Below are positions 28,502 through 30,244 of a DNA stretch of 30,244 nucleotides, in pieces. The notes under the pieces are model-generated. The model made no database searches. It saw nothing but the letters and a program-made list of their open reading frames with translations, and had not been told where the DNA came from. Where the stretch lies: IMG/VR virus record IMGVR_UViG_3300043409_000979, positions 1 to 30,244 of that record, one strand, 5' to 3'. A program made the translations under genes and the position numbers. The stretch comes from a virus. Numbering within the stretch: the stretch's first letter is position 1; every line of letters begins with the position of its first letter.

Positions 28502-28555
28502 CGTTCTTTCGTTGTCCTTGCCAGCAGCCCCTTTCGAGGTTGTTGAGCGGTCAAT

Positions 28556-30244
28556 CTACTCTGTGACGGCAGGCTCGTCAACCTCTGGTGCGGTACTGGC
28601 CATATCCGGCAGGATGCCAAGGATCTGCGCGGCGAGCACGTTCATTGCCTCGGCATCCCACATGTGATTTGGGCGGCCTGTAGCGGTCCACCGGAGGCGG
28701 GTTTTTTTGGTGCGCTTGTCCACAGTCGCCCGCTTGCGCTCGCTGTTAAGGTGCCGCACGTATTCCGCGGGCGCGTCCTGCGGGAACTCCCAGACTGGTG
28801 ACCCCGTGTTGCGCAGGTTAGCGAGGATGTCTTTGATTGGATCCGACGCCCAATAGAAAAACGTGACAAACACCCGCTTGCCCGCAGCGTCCCGCGTTGT
28901 CGGCGCCACCACGCGGTCCGGCGCGGAGTAATATCGCCGGATCGCCTTTCCATCCTGCCCGCGCACCGTGAAATGATCCTCCGCGCGCCCCACGAGCGCG
29001 GTCCACCCGTATTTGGCGCACGTATCGTAAACCCGCCCGTGAAACGAGTTGCCAGCGTCCAGTAGGGTCCGCTTGTCGGGCACCTTAAGCCTGGTCTGGA
29101 TCTCGCGGAGCTGGTCTACGGTCAAGATTTTGCCAGCCCACAAAAGGCGGCTGTGCCCGTTTTTGAGCCACACTCGGCAGATGCCCCAGTAATGGTCTTG
29201 CTGGCAATCCACCGTGAAAACACGAGCAGCCTCGTCTGGCATTGGCCGGCCATCCTGCCATTCGTTTGTAAAATACTCGCTGGCCTCCAGTTCAAGAGCG
29301 GGCAGTTCCTCCTCCTGTTTCCACGGTTCAGCCAAGCGCTGCATTCGGAAGTCCTTGGTGGGCTGCAGCACCCCGAGGTGTCGAGCGTCGGACGCTTGGC
29401 ACCACTGGATCACGAGGTCGGCCCACCGGATCCAGTAAACGGACTGGGCGGACACGCGCCGGGAGCGGTAGCCTTCGACGTGGTCATTGCCCTCAGTGCG
29501 CCACTCGCTGCGCTGGGTCAGTGCACGCCGTGCCGCGGTTGTGTCAGGAGTGATGTGTCCGCAGTGCGGGCACTCATGGCGCACCGTTTTAACAAGCGCC
29601 CCCCAGTTCCACTCTCCGTTTTCGTTTTTTGCCTCCTCATATTTGATGTCGACCCATGCCGGTTTGACCCATTCGCTGCACCCGGGACAGGAGTGACACC
29701 ACTGGAACTCCTCGCCAGATCTCCACTCCTCGGTGAGCTGGTGCGGCTCCTCAAAACTCTGCGAGGTCAGGAGCGCGTAGCCGTTCCATCGGTCATGGAG
29801 TCGCTTTTTGAACTGCGTGATCAGGTCACTGTACTGCCAGCACTCGTCGAGAAACAGAACCTGCACGGACTTTTCCTGCGCATTGCTGGTGTTCGCGCCC
29901 CCAAGCATCAGCGGCATGTGCGCGAAATAGATGCCGTCTTTTTTGGTGTGGTGCCTGTTCGTCGGCATCAATCCCCGCAGCGGTTCGCACGCGTTGAGGA
30001 CTGGCAGGAGCCTGGTCGCCATCCATTCGGCACTGGTCGCGTCGGTCTGAGTGATGCTCAACATCGGCCCAGGCTGTTGAGCCACGGCCCAGCACACTAG
30101 CGCCTCCAGTGCGGTGGACTTGCCTGCGCCAGTGCACGCTTGGACGAATGTTTGACGGCAGGAAGGGTCGGCAAAGTCGGCAAACACCGCGTTCCACCAA
30201 GGGGCGGTCGAACGGTCGAAGTGCGTGGATCTGGAGCTGTGCGG
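28556..30244 (-). CDS. terL: terminase large subunit, GpA-like (5'-truncated by window)
   Basis: At least 543 residues from the GTG at 30187, and the frame stays open to the window edge with FDRSTAPWWNAVFADF in frame, so the true start is outside. Walker A is ACTGAGKST. GpA-family features include paired zinc CxxC motifs (CHSCPGCSEWV, ECPHCGHITPD), a VFTVDCQQDHYW segment starting the nuclease domain and a late HMWDAEAMNVLAA. It cuts concatemers and drives packaging. About 30-50 N-terminal residues appear to be missing compared with GpA relatives. Confidence 0.9.
   Translation of the reverse strand, partial: PHSSRSTHFDRSTAPWWNAVFADFADPSCRQTFVQACTGAGKSTALEALVCWAVAQQPGPMLSITQTDATSAEWMATRLLPVLNACEPLRGLMPTNRHHTKKDGIYFAHMPLMLGGANTSNAQEKSVQVLFLDECWQYSDLITQFKKRLHDRWNGYALLTSQSFEEPHQLTEEWRSGEEFQWCHSCPGCSEWVKPAWVDIKYEEAKNENGEWNWGALVKTVRHECPHCGHITPDTTAARRALTQRSEWRTEGNDHVEGYRSRRVSAQSVYWIRWADLVIQWCQASDARHLGVLQPTKDFRMQRLAEPWKQEEELPALELEASEYFTNEWQDGRPMPDEAARVFTVDCQQDHYWGICRVWLKNGHSRLLWAGKILTVDQLREIQTRLKVPDKRTLLDAGNSFHGRVYDTCAKYGWTALVGRAEDHFTVRGQDGKAIRRYYSAPDRVVAPTTRDAAGKRVFVTFFYWASDPIKDILANLRNTGSPVWEFPQDAPAEYVRHLNSERKRATVDKRTKKTRLRWTATGRPNHMWDAEAMNVLAAQILGILPDMASTAPEVDEPAVTE

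Noticed and set aside
29153-30100. 315-codon open frame on the plus strand opposite terminase
   Set aside because: It is antisense to a well-supported terminase gene and its translation has no recognisable domain; it is an expected by-product of the codon composition.
1-30244. Closure of the window into a complete circular genome
   Set aside because: Joining the ends keeps the terminase frame open but gives no convincing N-terminus and places a terminator-like hairpin in front of it; the large terminase is better explained as cut by the window edge.

Overview
The window is a compact bacteriophage (or prophage) segment in which every supported gene lies on the minus strand, so biological order runs from high to low coordinates. 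It carries a lambda-style head module, a tail with a G/GT frameshift pair and a tape measure, a lysis cassette, and a recombination and replication module. The tail is most likely long and non-contractile (siphovirus-type): there is a tape measure and G/GT pair but no recognisable sheath or baseplate wedge. The base composition is moderately GC-rich. No integrase, CI-like repressor, tRNA gene or CRISPR array was seen, so lifestyle and host cannot be fixed. Many starts lack a clear Shine-Dalgarno sequence, which may reflect the host, but I name no taxon with confidence. No gene-free stretch exceeds 300 bases.

Late region, 30244 to about 10570. The large terminase (cut by the window edge) is followed by a gpW-like connector, lambda-type portal, S49 head protease, scaffold-like coiled coil and major capsid protein. 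Head-tail joining genes, two related tube-like proteins, a tail assembly chaperone with a -1 slippery heptamer, and the tape measure come next. A run of tail-tip and fibre genes shares short modules. Strong intrinsic terminators sit after terminase, after the protease and after the capsid gene, each directly against the next start codon. The lysis cassette (3-TM holin, small membrane proteins in staggered overlapping frames, muramidase-like endolysin) closes this region.

Early region, about 10450 to 1. It is led by a promoter with a palindrome filling its spacer. The first gene is a DpdA-like transglycosylase, implying 7-deazaguanine DNA modification or a related base exchange. Small genes follow, then a PD-(D/E)XK nuclease with four cysteines, a tandem Tad2/DUF2829-like protein (possible Thoeris antagonist), a RuvC-like resolvase, a RecT-type annealing protein and an SSB-like protein with a DEIPF tip. 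A DnaB-N/RecA-fold helicase and a winged-helix initiator whose gene contains four iterons recall lambda O/P and its origin. The left end holds small accessory genes, an AT-rich NUMOD-like homing-type insertion, and a short HTH protein.

The genes are packed with about 16 four-base ATGA overlaps and several TAATG junctions, implying polycistronic messages with strong translational coupling. The strongest leads for new biology are the orphan DpdA, the duplicated Tad2-like protein, the in-gene iterons, the paired promoter/palindrome elements that predict leaderless messages, a cluster of three abutting hairpins, and a conserved leader motif immediately 5' of three late genes.
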